Source: JBFWYO01 sp050186335
GTDB taxonomy: Bacteria; Pseudomonadota; Alphaproteobacteria; Bin65
DNA length: 64,000 nt
Direction of reading: 5' to 3'
Assembly (NCBI GenBank): GCA_050186335.1
Contig: JBFWYO010000002.1
Span: forward strand, 62,001-126,000
Position numbers and translations under genes: made by a program. Positions 55,373-64,000 of this stretch are shown here, in pieces. The notes beneath the pieces were generated by a model that was not told the DNA's origin, did not search any database, and was given only the letters and a program-made list of their open reading frames with translations. The first letter of the stretch is position 1; every line of letters begins with the position of its first letter.

Positions 55373-55948
55373 TTATCTCTTTTTCGCCGACGTTTTCTTG
55401 CCGCCGCGCATCCAGGCGGGCTTGGTGCGCGCGATCTTCTTGTGCACCGGACAGGTTTCGCGATGGGCGCCCGGCAAATAGCCGATCGACATCAGGAATT
55501 CACCGACGATCTCCGGGCCGGCGAACTTGAAATGGCTGCGGAACAGTTTGACCCAGCCGGGCTTGTCGAGCGGATGGTGGGCGTCGATCCATGCAGCGAA
55601 CGAGCCGAACTCGTCGCGCAGCGCCTGAACTTTCCTGGCATTGGCAATGGCCGCCTCGATCTTGCCGCGGTGCCGGATCACGCCGGGATCGTCGAGCAGG
55701 CGCTTGATGTCCTTGGCGCCGTAGCGGGCGACTGTGTCAATCTTGAACCCGCCATACGCCTTTCGGAACGATATGCGACGCTTGAGAATGAGTTCCCAGG
55801 ACAAGCCGGCCTGATTGACCTCGAGCATCAAGCGTTCGAACAGCGCATCGTCGTCCGCGATTGGAAAGCCGTACTCGGTATCGTGGTATTCCCCGTGCAC
55901 CGGATGTCCGGGTGCAATGTCGCAATAGCCGCTCACGTTCCGCCCCAT
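55373..55948 (-). CDS. tag: DNA-3-methyladenine glycosylase I
   Basis: Removes 3-methyladenine from alkylated DNA. It is 191 aa. The Tag fold landmarks are EYHDTEYGFPIADDDALFERLMLE, NQAGLSWELILKRR, GVIRHRGKIEAAIANARKV and GPEIVGEFLMSIGYLPGAHRETCPVH. The zinc-snap ligands map to the N-terminal Cys near residue 9, a His near the start and the C-terminal His and Cys in HRETCPVH. It is followed by a Lys-rich tail. It lies 12 bp after the DUF1467 gene on the same strand. Confidence 0.93.
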   Translation of the reverse strand: MGRNVSGYCDIAPGHPVHGEYHDTEYGFPIADDDALFERLMLEVNQAGLSWELILKRRISFRKAYGGFKIDTVARYGAKDIKRLLDDPGVIRHRGKIEAAIANARKVQALRDEFGSFAAWIDAHHPLDKPGWVKLFRSHFKFAGPEIVGEFLMSIGYLPGAHRETCPVHKKIARTKPAWMRGGKKTSAKKR

Positions 55949-55960
55949 TCGCGTCCGCGC

Positions 55961-56194
55961 CTAGCGGCCGAACGCGATCCAATCGTTGACGATCACGATA
56001 TAGCAAATGCCGAAGATCGCCGACGCCAGCAAGGTCGTGATGCCCGCCTTGAGCCACAACCGCGGACGGTCCGGCGCGCCATGATCCTGGCCCTCGCCGG
56101 GATTGGCGACGCGCTTCACGCCCCACGGCAGGACCATGAACAACGACAGCATCCAGATGATGAGGTAGAGCACAATGCCGGTGTACACGGTCAT
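55961..56194 (-). CDS. DUF1467 family small membrane protein
   Basis: A 77-aa protein with two membrane helices (about 4-24 and 52-72) joined by a polar loop, matching the alphaproteobacterial DUF1467 family (LYLIIWMLSLFMVLPWGVK near the start). The family is almost always next to methylmalonyl-CoA epimerase, as here (2-bp gap), but its role is unknown. The start at 56194 is used; the in-frame extension upstream overlaps mce. Confidence 0.85.
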   Translation of the reverse strand: MTVYTGIVLYLIIWMLSLFMVLPWGVKRVANPGEGQDHGAPDRPRLWLKAGITTLLASAIFGICYIVIVNDWIAFGR

Positions 56195-56196
56195 CG

Positions 56197-56601
56197 TCAG
56201 GCCTGCTCGATTTCCACCAGGGTGCCGCAAAAATCCTTCGGGTGCAGGAACAGCACCGGCTTGTCGTGGGCGCCGATCCGCGGCTCGCCGTCGCCGAGCA
56301 CGCGGGCACCCGAAGCCTTCAATTTATCGCGCGCGGCGTAGATATCGTCCACCTCGTAGCAGACATGATGCATGCCGCCCGAAGGATTGCCGTCGAGAAA
56401 CTTGCGCACCGGCGAACCCGCGCCGAGCGGATGCAACAATTCGATCTTGGTGTTCGGCAACTCGACGAACACGGTGGTGACGCCGTGCGCCGGCATCTCG
56501 ACCGGCGCCGATACCTTGGCGCCGAGGGTTTCGCGATACAATTTGGCCGCTGCTGCCAGGTCCGGCACGACGATCGCCACATGGTTCAAACGCCCGATCA
56601 T
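56197..56601 (-). CDS. mce: methylmalonyl-CoA epimerase
   Basis: Interconverts (S)- and (R)-methylmalonyl-CoA so that propionyl-CoA can enter the TCA cycle. It is 134 aa, a VOC-fold protein with metal ligands His7 (RLNHVAIVV), a central Glu in NTKIELLHPLG, His in GGMHHVCYEV and the C-terminal Glu (TLVEIEQ). The start at 56601 begins at the conserved MIGRLNHVAIV. It follows rnj in transcription order with a 72-bp gap. Confidence 0.95.
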   Translation of the reverse strand: MIGRLNHVAIVVPDLAAAAKLYRETLGAKVSAPVEMPAHGVTTVFVELPNTKIELLHPLGAGSPVRKFLDGNPSGGMHHVCYEVDDIYAARDKLKASGARVLGDGEPRIGAHDKPVLFLHPKDFCGTLVEIEQA

Positions 56602-56673
56602 CCAGCACTCCTGCTGCCGTTGTCGATCCTTGACGCGCGATGCCGACGCCGATGGCCAGCGTCGCACGCCTGT

Positions 56674-58341
56674 TCAGTCTACCCTAATCACGTGCACATC
56701 GGTGGTCGGCTTCTTGCCCTTGACGGCGCCGGCGACCCGGCGCAGGGCGCGCCTGACGGCTTCCTGCACGGCCCGGTCGTCGCGCAACTGGGCCGGCTTC
56801 ATATCCTCGACCGCATCCTCCACGGCATCGATCAGCAAATCGATGAAGGGCCCATCATCGCCCTCCTCGGCCAACCCGTGGATGGAGACTTTCGGATCGG
56901 CCAGCAACTCGCCCGCATCGTCCAGCACGACCGTCGCCATCACCGCGCCGTGCCACAGGATGCGCTTGCGCTCGCGGAAGGTCGAGCCGTCGAGCGGCAG
57001 CAATTCCAGCCCATCGACGGCGAGTCGGCCACTCGGGACGTTGTCCACGATCTCGGTCGTTCCGGGCGCCAAACGCACCATCTGGCCGTTGGTCGCTACC
57101 ACGGTCGCCGGCACCTGGCATTCGGCAGCCAGCGCCGCGTGCGCGCGCATGTGGCGCAGTTCGCCGTGCACCGGAATCGCCACCTGCGGGCGCACCAGTT
57201 GATACATCTCGACCAACTCGCCGCGCGCCGGATGGCCCGAAACATGGACGAAATGGTCGTTCTCGGTGACCACTTCGATGCCGCGCGCGATCAGCGCGTC
57301 GTGCAGTCTTCCGATCGCCTTCTCGTTGCCCGGAATGATGCGCGAGGAAAAGATCACCGCATCGCCCTCTTCGAGCACGACGTCCGGATGGGTGCCGGTG
57401 GCGATCCGCGCCAGCGCGGCGTTGGTTTCGCCCTGGCTGCCGGTCACCGCCATCAGCACCCGGTCGCGCGGCAGATAGGCGCCGTCCTCGGCCGACAGGA
57501 AGCGCACCTTTTGCATGTAGCCGGTCTCGCGCGCCGCCTCGTACATGCGCCACAACGAACGGCCGACCAGGGCCGCCTGGCGATCATGCGCCTTGGCGAC
57601 CGCTTCGATCGTCTCCAGGCGCGCCAGGTTGCTGGCGAACGAGGCGATGGCGACACGGTTACGGAAGCGGCCGACCAGTTCGGTCAGGCTGGTGCGCACC
57701 TCGCTCTCCGAGCCGGACGTGCCTTCCCGGAACACGTTGGTCGAATCGCCGATCAACGCCAGCACGCCCTCGTCGCCGACCCGGCGCAGCCCGGCATAGT
57801 CCGGCGGCGGACCGATCAGCGGCGTGGGATCGAATTTCCAGTCGCCGGTGTGCAGCACCGTGCCGAGCTTGGTACGGATGACCAGCGCGTTCGGCTCCAA
57901 AATCGAATGGGTGAGCGTGATCAGTTCGATATTGAACGGCCCGACATCGAACCTGCCCTCGAGCGGCACGATATGCAGCGGCACCTGGCCTTCCAGCTTC
58001 ACGTCGGCCAGTTTGCGGCGCAGCACGGCGGCGGTGAACGGGGTGGCGTAGATCGGGCATTTCAGCCGGCGCCAGAGATACGGCACCGCGCCGATATGAT
58101 CCTCGTGCGCGTGCGTCAGCACCAGCCCGATCAAGTTGTCCCGCCGTTCCACGATGAAAGCCGGATCGGGCATCATCACGTCAACGCCCGGTGTCGCGTC
58201 GTCGCCGAACGTGATCCCGCAATCGACCATCAGCCATTTGCCGTCGAGGCAGAACAGATTGAGGTTCATGCCGATCTCGCCGGCGCCGCCGAGCGGCAGG
58301 AACAGAAGTTCGGACGGGGGTTTCGCGCGCGCGCCGCTCAT
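56674..58341 (-). CDS. rnj: ribonuclease J
   Basis: 5'-exo/endo-ribonuclease of the metallo-beta-lactamase/beta-CASP group, important in rRNA and mRNA processing in alphaproteobacteria. It is 555 aa. The zinc motif is in LVLTHAHEDHIGAVPYL (HxHxDH), further ligands in LITLTHSI and HTGDWKFD, and the beta-CASP motifs in IGDSTN and the HVSGHPARGE region. The ATG overlaps the coaX stop by 4 bp. The frame extension upstream into coaX is rejected. Confidence 0.96.
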   Translation of the reverse strand: MSGARAKPPSELLFLPLGGAGEIGMNLNLFCLDGKWLMVDCGITFGDDATPGVDVMMPDPAFIVERRDNLIGLVLTHAHEDHIGAVPYLWRRLKCPIYATPFTAAVLRRKLADVKLEGQVPLHIVPLEGRFDVGPFNIELITLTHSILEPNALVIRTKLGTVLHTGDWKFDPTPLIGPPPDYAGLRRVGDEGVLALIGDSTNVFREGTSGSESEVRTSLTELVGRFRNRVAIASFASNLARLETIEAVAKAHDRQAALVGRSLWRMYEAARETGYMQKVRFLSAEDGAYLPRDRVLMAVTGSQGETNAALARIATGTHPDVVLEEGDAVIFSSRIIPGNEKAIGRLHDALIARGIEVVTENDHFVHVSGHPARGELVEMYQLVRPQVAIPVHGELRHMRAHAALAAECQVPATVVATNGQMVRLAPGTTEIVDNVPSGRLAVDGLELLPLDGSTFRERKRILWHGAVMATVVLDDAGELLADPKVSIHGLAEEGDDGPFIDLLIDAVEDAVEDMKPAQLRDDRAVQEAVRRALRRVAGAVKGKKPTTDVHVIRVD

Positions 58342-59132
58342 GCCCGCTTTTTCCGCGTACTCTTCTTGCGGTTGCGCCGGTAGATTTCGAGCAGTCCGCG
58401 CAGCGTCAACTCGGCGTCGAGATGGTCGATGACGTCGGTCGCTTCGGCAAACAGCGGCGCCAGGCCGCCGGTTGCGATCACGGTCATCTTGGCGCCGTAC
58501 TCCTTGCTGATGCGGGCGACCAAGCCTTCGATCAGCGACACGTAGCCCCAAAAGATGCCCGACTGCATCGCCGGCACGGTCGCGGTGCCGATCACCTGCT
58601 TGGGCCGCGCCACGGCGACGCGCGGCAGCTTGGCCGCGGCCATGTGCAGCGCCTGGAGCGACAGGTTGATGCCGGGGCAAATGGCGCCGCCGCAGTAATT
58701 TCCGCCCTTGTCGACGACGTCGAATGTGGTGGCGGTGCCGAAATCGACCACGATCATCGGCGGCTTGTAACTATCGAGCGCCCCGACCGCGTTGACCAGG
58801 CGGTCGGCGCCGACCTCTTCCGGGTTGTCGATCTTGACGCCAATCCCGAGGTCGACGTTCGGTTCGCCGACCACCAGCGGCTCGCACTTGAAATATTTTC
58901 GGCACAAAGAGCGCAGATCGTAGCTCGCTGCCGGCACTACGTTGGCGATGATCGCGGCGTCAATCTGCTTGGCTTCGATGCCGTCCATCGACATGAGCTG
59001 GGTCAGCCAAACGGCGAATTCGTCGGCCGTCCGATTGGTCGCGTTCGCGCTGCGCCACAGGCCCTTGATCTTGTCACCGTCGAAAACGGCGAAGACGACG
59101 TTGGTGTTGCCCGAATCGATCGCCAGCAGCAT
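58338..59132 (-). CDS. coaX: type III pantothenate kinase
   Basis: First step of coenzyme A synthesis. It is 264 aa with an ASKHA fold: Asp6 in MLLAIDSGNTNVVFAVFD, the GADRLVNAVGA motif, VVDFGTATTFDVV and the phosphate loop VIATGGLAPLFA. It ends with a Lys/Arg-rich tail of about 15 residues that is longer than usual. It begins 3 bp after birA and overlaps rnj by 4 bp. Confidence 0.96.
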   Translation of the reverse strand: MLLAIDSGNTNVVFAVFDGDKIKGLWRSANATNRTADEFAVWLTQLMSMDGIEAKQIDAAIIANVVPAASYDLRSLCRKYFKCEPLVVGEPNVDLGIGVKIDNPEEVGADRLVNAVGALDSYKPPMIVVDFGTATTFDVVDKGGNYCGGAICPGINLSLQALHMAAAKLPRVAVARPKQVIGTATVPAMQSGIFWGYVSLIEGLVARISKEYGAKMTVIATGGLAPLFAEATDVIDHLDAELTLRGLLEIYRRNRKKSTRKKRA

Positions 59133-59135
59133 CGC

Positions 59136-59900
59136 TCAGTCTCCCGCGAACACGTCGCCGTAGTGTATCATTTCGGTTCCGTCCGACTTCACATCTAGCA
59201 CCAATGCGCCTTGCGGATCGAGCGTACGGAAGACGCCCAGCAACGCCGTGTCGCCGCGCTTGATTTCGATCGACTTGCCGAGCCGCCAGGCGTGATTGAG
59301 CCACGCCTCGCGGATCAGATCGAAGCCTTCCTCGGCCCACAAACGCCGCCACATCGCCAGCTCGACCAGAAATCGAGCGCCGACCTCGTCGGCCGTGATC
59401 GCCGGATCGACGCCGGCCGCCTGCAACGACGTTGCAGGGAATGACGTATCGGACGGAAAACTCGCGACATTGACGCCGACGCCAAGGACCAGCCAGTCGA
59501 ACCCGCCTTCGGAGTTGGTCGACGTTTCGATCAGGATGCCGGCAACTTTGCGCCCGTCGACCAGCACGTCGTTCGGCCACTTGGTCTGCGCGTGCGGATC
59601 ATGCGGCAGGAAATAGGCCACACTGCGCACCAAGGCAACACCGGCGACGAAGCCGATCAGCATCGCCTGCGCCGCCGGCCGTTTGTCCCGCAGGACGACC
59701 GACAGGTAAAGATTGCCCGGGGGCGAAGACCATTGCCGGCCGTGCCGACCGCGACCGCCGGCCTGTTCGCGCGCAACGATGACCGTCGAATCGGCGGCTC
59801 CCGCCGCGGCCACGCGTTTGGCTTCGTCGTTGGTGCTGACAACCGTTTCGTGGACCTGGATCTGGTAATCGGGGAATAGCGGCGACTCGGACGCCGACAT
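59136..59900 (-). CDS. birA: biotin-[acetyl-CoA-carboxylase] ligase, without DNA-binding domain
   Basis: Attaches biotin to carboxylase carrier proteins. It is 254 aa. The catalytic core has STNDEAKRVAAAG, the ATP-binding GGRGRHGRQWSSPPGNLYLS, TKWPNDVLVDGRKVAGILIE and VGVNVASFP, followed by the C-terminal SH3-like domain (GDTALLGVFRTLDPQGALVL). The winged-helix repressor domain of E. coli BirA is missing, so it should not regulate bio genes. The start at 59900 is chosen by family alignment; it begins 4 bp after the nuoN stop. Confidence 0.95.
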   Translation of the reverse strand: MSASESPLFPDYQIQVHETVVSTNDEAKRVAAAGAADSTVIVAREQAGGRGRHGRQWSSPPGNLYLSVVLRDKRPAAQAMLIGFVAGVALVRSVAYFLPHDPHAQTKWPNDVLVDGRKVAGILIETSTNSEGGFDWLVLGVGVNVASFPSDTSFPATSLQAAGVDPAITADEVGARFLVELAMWRRLWAEEGFDLIREAWLNHAWRLGKSIEIKRGDTALLGVFRTLDPQGALVLDVKSDGTEMIHYGDVFAGD

Positions 59901-59904
59901 GGGA

Positions 59905-61359
59905 TCAGCCGGCCAGCAGGCTCTTCGCCGCGCGTTCCGCCGCACGCAGCAACGGGTCCGGCAACAGGATGAACAACACGGTCAGGGCCGCGGCGGCCTG
60001 TCGGATGACGGAAACTTCGCGGTTGTCCGGGCGGTCCAACGCCTCGCCCGGTTCGTCGAAATACATCACCTTGACGACGCGCAAGTAATAGTAAGCGCCG
60101 ATCACGCTGGTCAGCACGCCGATGATCGCCAGCGTGATCAAACCGGCATGGATAGCGCCGAGGAATATGTACAACTTGCCGAAAAACCCGGCCAGTGGCG
60201 GAATCCCGGCCAGCGAGAACATGAAAATGGCCAACAATGCCGCCATGGCGGGCTGGGTTTTGGAGAGGCCCGACAGGTCGGAAATCTGCTCGACGGCTTG
60301 CCCGCTGCGGCGCATGAACAGGATGCAGCCGAACGTGCCGATCACGGTGACAACGTAAATCGCCATGTAAACCAACACGCTGCGCACGCCCTCTTCGTTG
60401 GCGGCGACCAGGCCGATCAGCGCGTAGCCGATGTTGCCGATCGAGCTGTAGGCCATCAGGCGCTTGATGTTGTTCTGGCTGATCGCGGCAAACGAGCCCC
60501 ATAGCATCGAGCCGATCGCAATCAGCATCAGGACCTGCTTCCACTGGCCGACCAGCGGCCCGAACGGCCCGATCATGACGCGGACGAACAACGCGGTTGC
60601 CGCCAATTTCGGCACGGCGGCAAAGAACGCGGTCACCGGCGTCGGCGCGCCCTCGTAGACGTCCGGCGTCCACATATGGAACGGCACGGCGGACACCTTG
60701 AACGCCAAGCCGACGATGACGAACACCATGCCGACGACGACGCCGACGCTCGGCGTGCCAGATTTCGCGAAATGCGCGGCCAGGTCGCCGAAGCTGGTCG
60801 TGCCTGCGAAGCCGTAGACCAGCGAAGCGCCGTACAGCAGCATGCCCGACGACAGCGCGCCGAGGACGAAATACTTCAGGCCGGCCTCGGTCGAGCGGAT
60901 CGAATCGCGCTTGAACGCTGCGACGACATAGAGCGCCAGGCTTTGCAGCTCGAGCCCGATATACAGCGAGATCAGGTCGTTGGCGGATACCATCATCATC
61001 ATGCCGACGGTGGCGAGCAGAATGAGCACCGGAAACTCGAAACGGCCGATCTTCTCGCGCTCGTTGTCGCCCATCGACATGATGATGCATACGGCGGACG
61101 CGGCCAGGATCGCGACCTTGACGAACACCGCGAAGCGATCGGTGATGAACATATCGGCGAACAGCAGCACGCGCTTGTCGCCCGGCGAATACAGCACCAC
61201 CAGCGCCATGCCGCCGATCAACGCGGCGACCGAGAGCCACGAGACGAGGCGGGTCGAGCCCTCGCCTTTGAACACTCCGACCATCAGCAGCGCCATCGCG
61301 GCGCAGACCATGTAGATCTCGGGCAGCGCGTAAAGCACCGATGCCATCTCGGATTTCAT
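59905..61359 (-). CDS. nuoN: NADH-quinone oxidoreductase subunit N
   Basis: Membrane-arm antiporter-like subunit of respiratory complex I. It is 484 aa with about 14 membrane helices. The conserved discontinuous-helix region contains DLISLYIGLELQSLALYV (the key Glu), the broken helix KRDSIRSTEAGLKYFVLG and NIKRLMAYSSIGNIGYALIG (Lys and Ser/Tyr residues). It lies 11 bp after nuoM and precedes birA by 4 bp, the standard end of the nuo operon in alphaproteobacteria. Confidence 0.97.
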   Translation of the reverse strand: MKSEMASVLYALPEIYMVCAAMALLMVGVFKGEGSTRLVSWLSVAALIGGMALVVLYSPGDKRVLLFADMFITDRFAVFVKVAILAASAVCIIMSMGDNEREKIGRFEFPVLILLATVGMMMMVSANDLISLYIGLELQSLALYVVAAFKRDSIRSTEAGLKYFVLGALSSGMLLYGASLVYGFAGTTSFGDLAAHFAKSGTPSVGVVVGMVFVIVGLAFKVSAVPFHMWTPDVYEGAPTPVTAFFAAVPKLAATALFVRVMIGPFGPLVGQWKQVLMLIAIGSMLWGSFAAISQNNIKRLMAYSSIGNIGYALIGLVAANEEGVRSVLVYMAIYVVTVIGTFGCILFMRRSGQAVEQISDLSGLSKTQPAMAALLAIFMFSLAGIPPLAGFFGKLYIFLGAIHAGLITLAIIGVLTSVIGAYYYLRVVKVMYFDEPGEALDRPDNREVSVIRQAAAALTVLFILLPDPLLRAAERAAKSLLAG

Positions 61360-61369
61360 CCCGCGCCCC

Positions 61370-62938
61370 CTATTGACCGAGCGCCGCGAAGGCGGCCGGA
61401 TCGAACGGCCCGAGCGCCGTCTTGTAATTGGCGATGAGCGACTTCACCGAAACCGCGATCACGTCGAGGAACGAGGACGGATAGATGCCCATCCAGAATA
61501 CGATCACGACCAGCGGCGCGAAAATGGCGATCTCGCGGAGGCTCAGATCGGCCATCGATTTGAGATCTACCTTCACCAGCTTGCCGAAGACGATGCGGCG
61601 GTAAAGCCACAGCATATAGGTGCAGCCGAGGATCACGCCGGTCGTCGCAAGCGCCGCAACCCAGGTATTGGCCTTGAACGCGCCCATCAGAATCAGGAAT
61701 TCGCCGACGAACCCCGACGTGCCCGGCAGGCCGACCGACGCCAGCATCATCACCATGAACGTGAACGCATAGATCGGCATGCGCTCGACCAGGCCGCCGT
61801 AGCGCGCGATCTCGCGCGTGTGCAGCCGGTCGTAGACCACGCCGACGATCAGAAAGAGCGCGGCCGAAACGATGCCGTGCGAGAGCATCTGAATCATCGC
61901 GCCTTCGATGCCCTGCTGCGTGGCGGTGAAGATACCGAGCGTCACGTAGCCCATATGCGCAACCGACGAATAGGCGATCAGTTTCTTCATATCCTCCTGC
62001 ACGAGGGCGACCAGCGACGTGTATATGATCGCTACGATCGACAGCGTGTAGATCAACGGCGTGAAGAACACCGACGCGTCGGGGAACATCGGAATCGAAA
62101 ACCGCAGGAACCCGTACCCGCCCATTTTCAGCAGCACGCCCGCGAGGATGACCGACCCGGCGGTCGGCGCCTCGACGTGCGCATCCGGCAACCAGGTGTG
62201 CACCGGCCACATCGGCACCTTGACCGCGAACGACGCGAAGAAGGCCAGCCACAGCCAAATCTGGATGTCCTTGCCGAAACCGGCTTCCTTGGCGAACTTC
62301 ATCAGGGCCGGAATATCGGTGGTGCCGATGCCGGCGCCGAACTTGCCGCTCGCCGCGGTTTCGTAATAGATCGCGAACATGGCGAGCAGCATCAAAACCG
62401 AGCCCGCCAGCGTGTAGAGGAAGAACTTGAACGCCGAATAGACGCGCCGTTTGCCGCCCCAGACGCCGATGATCAGGAACATCGGGATCAGCACGCCTTC
62501 GAAGAAGATGTAGAACATGAACAGATCGAGCGCGCAGAACGTGCCGATCATGAAGGTTTCGAGCACCAGGAACGCGATCATGTATTCGCGCACGCGATCT
62601 CTGATCGCGTCCCAGCTGGCCAGCACGCAGATCGGCGTCAGCAACGTGGAAAGTATGACGAACAGCATCGAAATGCCGTCGACGCCCATGTGATAGGTCA
62701 ATGTGTAGCCGCCCGGGAACGAGAACCAGGCGGCTTTTTCCTCGAACTGGAAGTTCGCGGTCGATTTGTCGAAATTGACCCAGATCAGCAGCGATATGAC
62801 GAACGTGATCAGCGACGTCCACAGCGCGACCATGCGCGCGTTGCGCGCGATCGTCGCCGCGTCGCCGCGCACGAACACGATGAACAGCACGCCGACCAGC
62901 GGCAGGAACGTAATCAGGCTGAGGATAGGCCAGGACAT
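61370..62938 (-). CDS. nuoM: NADH-quinone oxidoreductase subunit M
   Basis: Proton-pumping antiporter-like subunit of complex I. It is 522 aa with about 14 helices. The typical stretches are GVDGISMLFVILSTLLTPICVLASW, FMFYIFFEGVLIPMFLIIGVWG (the key Glu), VKVPMWPVHTWLPDAHVEAPTAGSVILAGVLLKMGGYG and KKLIAYSSVAHMGYVTLG. It begins 7 bp after nuoL ends. Confidence 0.97.
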   Translation of the reverse strand: MSWPILSLITFLPLVGVLFIVFVRGDAATIARNARMVALWTSLITFVISLLIWVNFDKSTANFQFEEKAAWFSFPGGYTLTYHMGVDGISMLFVILSTLLTPICVLASWDAIRDRVREYMIAFLVLETFMIGTFCALDLFMFYIFFEGVLIPMFLIIGVWGGKRRVYSAFKFFLYTLAGSVLMLLAMFAIYYETAASGKFGAGIGTTDIPALMKFAKEAGFGKDIQIWLWLAFFASFAVKVPMWPVHTWLPDAHVEAPTAGSVILAGVLLKMGGYGFLRFSIPMFPDASVFFTPLIYTLSIVAIIYTSLVALVQEDMKKLIAYSSVAHMGYVTLGIFTATQQGIEGAMIQMLSHGIVSAALFLIVGVVYDRLHTREIARYGGLVERMPIYAFTFMVMMLASVGLPGTSGFVGEFLILMGAFKANTWVAALATTGVILGCTYMLWLYRRIVFGKLVKVDLKSMADLSLREIAIFAPLVVIVFWMGIYPSSFLDVIAVSVKSLIANYKTALGPFDPAAFAALGQ

Positions 62939-62944
62939 TCGTGA

Positions 62945-64000
62945 TTACCTCAGCCGGCCGAACAAGTAGAGCGATACGAAGATCGCAACGCCGATCAGGA
63001 TCGCGAACGCGTAGTGATAGACATAGCCGGTTTGCAGCGCGGCGAACCGCTTGGCGAACTGGCGGGTCGTCGCCGCCACACCGTCCGGGCCCAGGCCGTC
63101 GATCACCGCACCGTCGCCGCCCTTCCAGAGGCCGCGGCCGAGCCACAAGGCCGGGCGCACGAACATGCGGTCGTACAATTCGTCGAAATACCACTTGTTC
63201 AGCAGGAACAGGTACGGACCGCGCGCCTTGGCCGCGACTAGACCGGGCAGTTCGGTTTTCCGGATGTAGAAGACATAGGCCGTGGCGATGCCGATGACGG
63301 CGACTACGATCGCCGAAAGCTTGACCCACAGCGGAACGTGATGGGCGTGTTCCATCGCCTGGTGCGTCGGCAGGATCAGGATCGAGTCACGCCAGAAATC
63401 CTTCCAATGCTCGCCAGTCATCACGTCGTGCGCGATGTAGCCCGCGGACACCGCCCCGATGGCCAACAAAATGAGCGGGATCAGGATGATCGCGGGCGAT
63501 TCGTGGACATGCTCCATGACTTCCTCGGACGCGCGCGGCTTGCCATGGAAGGTCATGAAGATCAGCCGCCACGAGTAAAACGCCGTCATCAGTGCCGCGA
63601 CGATGCCCATCCAGAACGCGAACGTGCCGAGGCCGGTGTGGGCGGCGAACGCAGATTCCAGGATCAGGTCCTTGGAGTAGTAGCCGGCGAACAGCGGAAT
63701 CCCGGCCAGCGCCAGGCTGCCGATCCACATCATCACGTAGGTGACCTTCATGTGGCGCCACAGCCCGCCCATCTTGCGCATGTCCTGCTCGTCGGACATG
63801 CCGTGGATCACCGAGCCCGCGCCCAAGAACAGCAATGCCTTGAAGAAGGCATGCGTCATCAGGTGGAAGATCGCGGCCGGATAGGCCGAGACGCCGATGG
63901 CGAAGAACATGTAGCCGAGCTGGCTGCACGTCGAATACGCAATCACGCGCTTGATGTCGTTCTGCACCAGCCCGACGCTGGCGGCGAAGAACGCCGTCGC
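62945..64000 (-). CDS. nuoL: NADH-quinone oxidoreductase subunit L, 3' part only
   Basis: The C-terminal 351 residues of the largest complex I antiporter-like subunit; the 5' part lies beyond the window end, so no start is seen. The visible part begins ATAFFAASVGLVQNDIKRV and includes VIAYSTCSQLGYMFFAIG, HLMTHAFFKALLFLGAGSVIHG, PLFAGYYSKDLI and YSWRLIFMTFHGKPR. It continues into the long amphipathic lateral helix region and the last membrane helix. It is 3' followed by nuoM. Confidence 0.97.
   Translation of the reverse strand, partial: ATAFFAASVGLVQNDIKRVIAYSTCSQLGYMFFAIGVSAYPAAIFHLMTHAFFKALLFLGAGSVIHGMSDEQDMRKMGGLWRHMKVTYVMMWIGSLALAGIPLFAGYYSKDLILESAFAAHTGLGTFAFWMGIVAALMTAFYSWRLIFMTFHGKPRASEEVMEHVHESPAIILIPLILLAIGAVSAGYIAHDVMTGEHWKDFWRDSILILPTHQAMEHAHHVPLWVKLSAIVVAVIGIATAYVFYIRKTELPGLVAAKARGPYLFLLNKWYFDELYDRMFVRPALWLGRGLWKGGDGAVIDGLGPDGVAATTRQFAKRFAALQTGYVYHYAFAILIGVAIFVSLYLFGRLR

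Noticed and set aside
56674..58680. Apparent extension of ribonuclease J into coaX
   Set aside because: Out-of-frame coaX sequence; the ATG at 58341 overlaps the coaX stop and matches the family start.

Overview
The window is a GC-rich chromosomal segment from an alphaproteobacterium, most likely Rhodospirillales or a near relative. The rank below class is inferred from gene order only. The evidence is the run of alphaproteobacterial housekeeping neighbourhoods (secG-pyrG-tpiA; ppiD...moaC-moeA-lexA-comEC-gltX-gltA; rpsB-tsf-pyrH-frr-uppS-cdsA-dxr-rseP-bamA-skp-fabZ-lpxA-lpxI-lpxB; nuoLMN-birA-coaX-rnj-mce), the use of LpxI rather than LpxH, a short ProS without an editing insertion, a DUF1467 protein, and a GTTC-N7-GTTC SOS box in front of lexA. 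No tRNA, rRNA, insertion sequence, prophage or CRISPR array was seen.

Layout. 88-2271 (minus): pyrG and secG, separated by a clear rho-independent terminator. 2426-8281 (plus): a four-gene catabolic cassette (FMN/Fe-S/FAD enoate reductase, TetR regulator, acyl-CoA/aryl-CoA ligase, HpaB-type flavin monooxygenase) wedged between secG and tpiA. 8278-10025 (minus): tpiA and, overlapping it, a cytosolic protein resembling the core of corrinoid/Fe-S reductive dehalogenases. 10175-12206 (plus): ppiD with its own promoter and terminator. 12211-20464: where related genomes usually carry trpE-G-D-C, this window has a YibQ-type deacetylase, an AT-rich spacer with palindromes, a NrsF/SigF anti-sigma/ECF-sigma pair, a divergent bufferin RiPP operon (bufA-bufB-bufC-doxX) and a copper P-type ATPase. 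The divergent sigma and buf transcripts share the same promoter word, GTAACG-N16-CGAA, so this reads as a self-regulated copper-stress module.

20577-29629: moaC-moeA (molybdenum cofactor), a CMD/AhpD-like protein, lexA with its SOS operator, a 440-bp non-coding region rich in repeats, comEC, gltX, gltA and a small membrane protein. 29637-44381 (minus): thioesterase, glyoxalase, then a long cluster for lipid A (lpxB, lpxI, lpxA), fatty-acid dehydration (fabZ), outer-membrane assembly (skp, bamA), site-2 proteolysis (rseP), isoprenoid, phospholipid and undecaprenyl synthesis (dxr, cdsA, uppS) and translation (frr, pyrH, tsf, rpsB). The genes mostly touch or overlap. lpxD is missing from its usual place between skp and fabZ.

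44563-51430 (minus): dnaE, lolD, lolC, proS. 51630-55342 (plus): a membrane-anchored Ser/Thr kinase fused to an FGE/SUMF1-like sensor, a purine permease and a candidate non-coding RNA about 200 nt long with a promoter and a strong terminator. 55373-64000 (minus): tag, DUF1467, mce, rnj, coaX, birA, nuoN, nuoM and the 3' part of nuoL, which runs off the window.

The most interesting points are the copper/bufferin module replacing trp genes, the reductive-dehalogenase-like protein beside a TetR-linked aromatic or enoyl catabolic cassette, the missing lpxD, the kinase-FGE fusion, and the candidate ncRNA.
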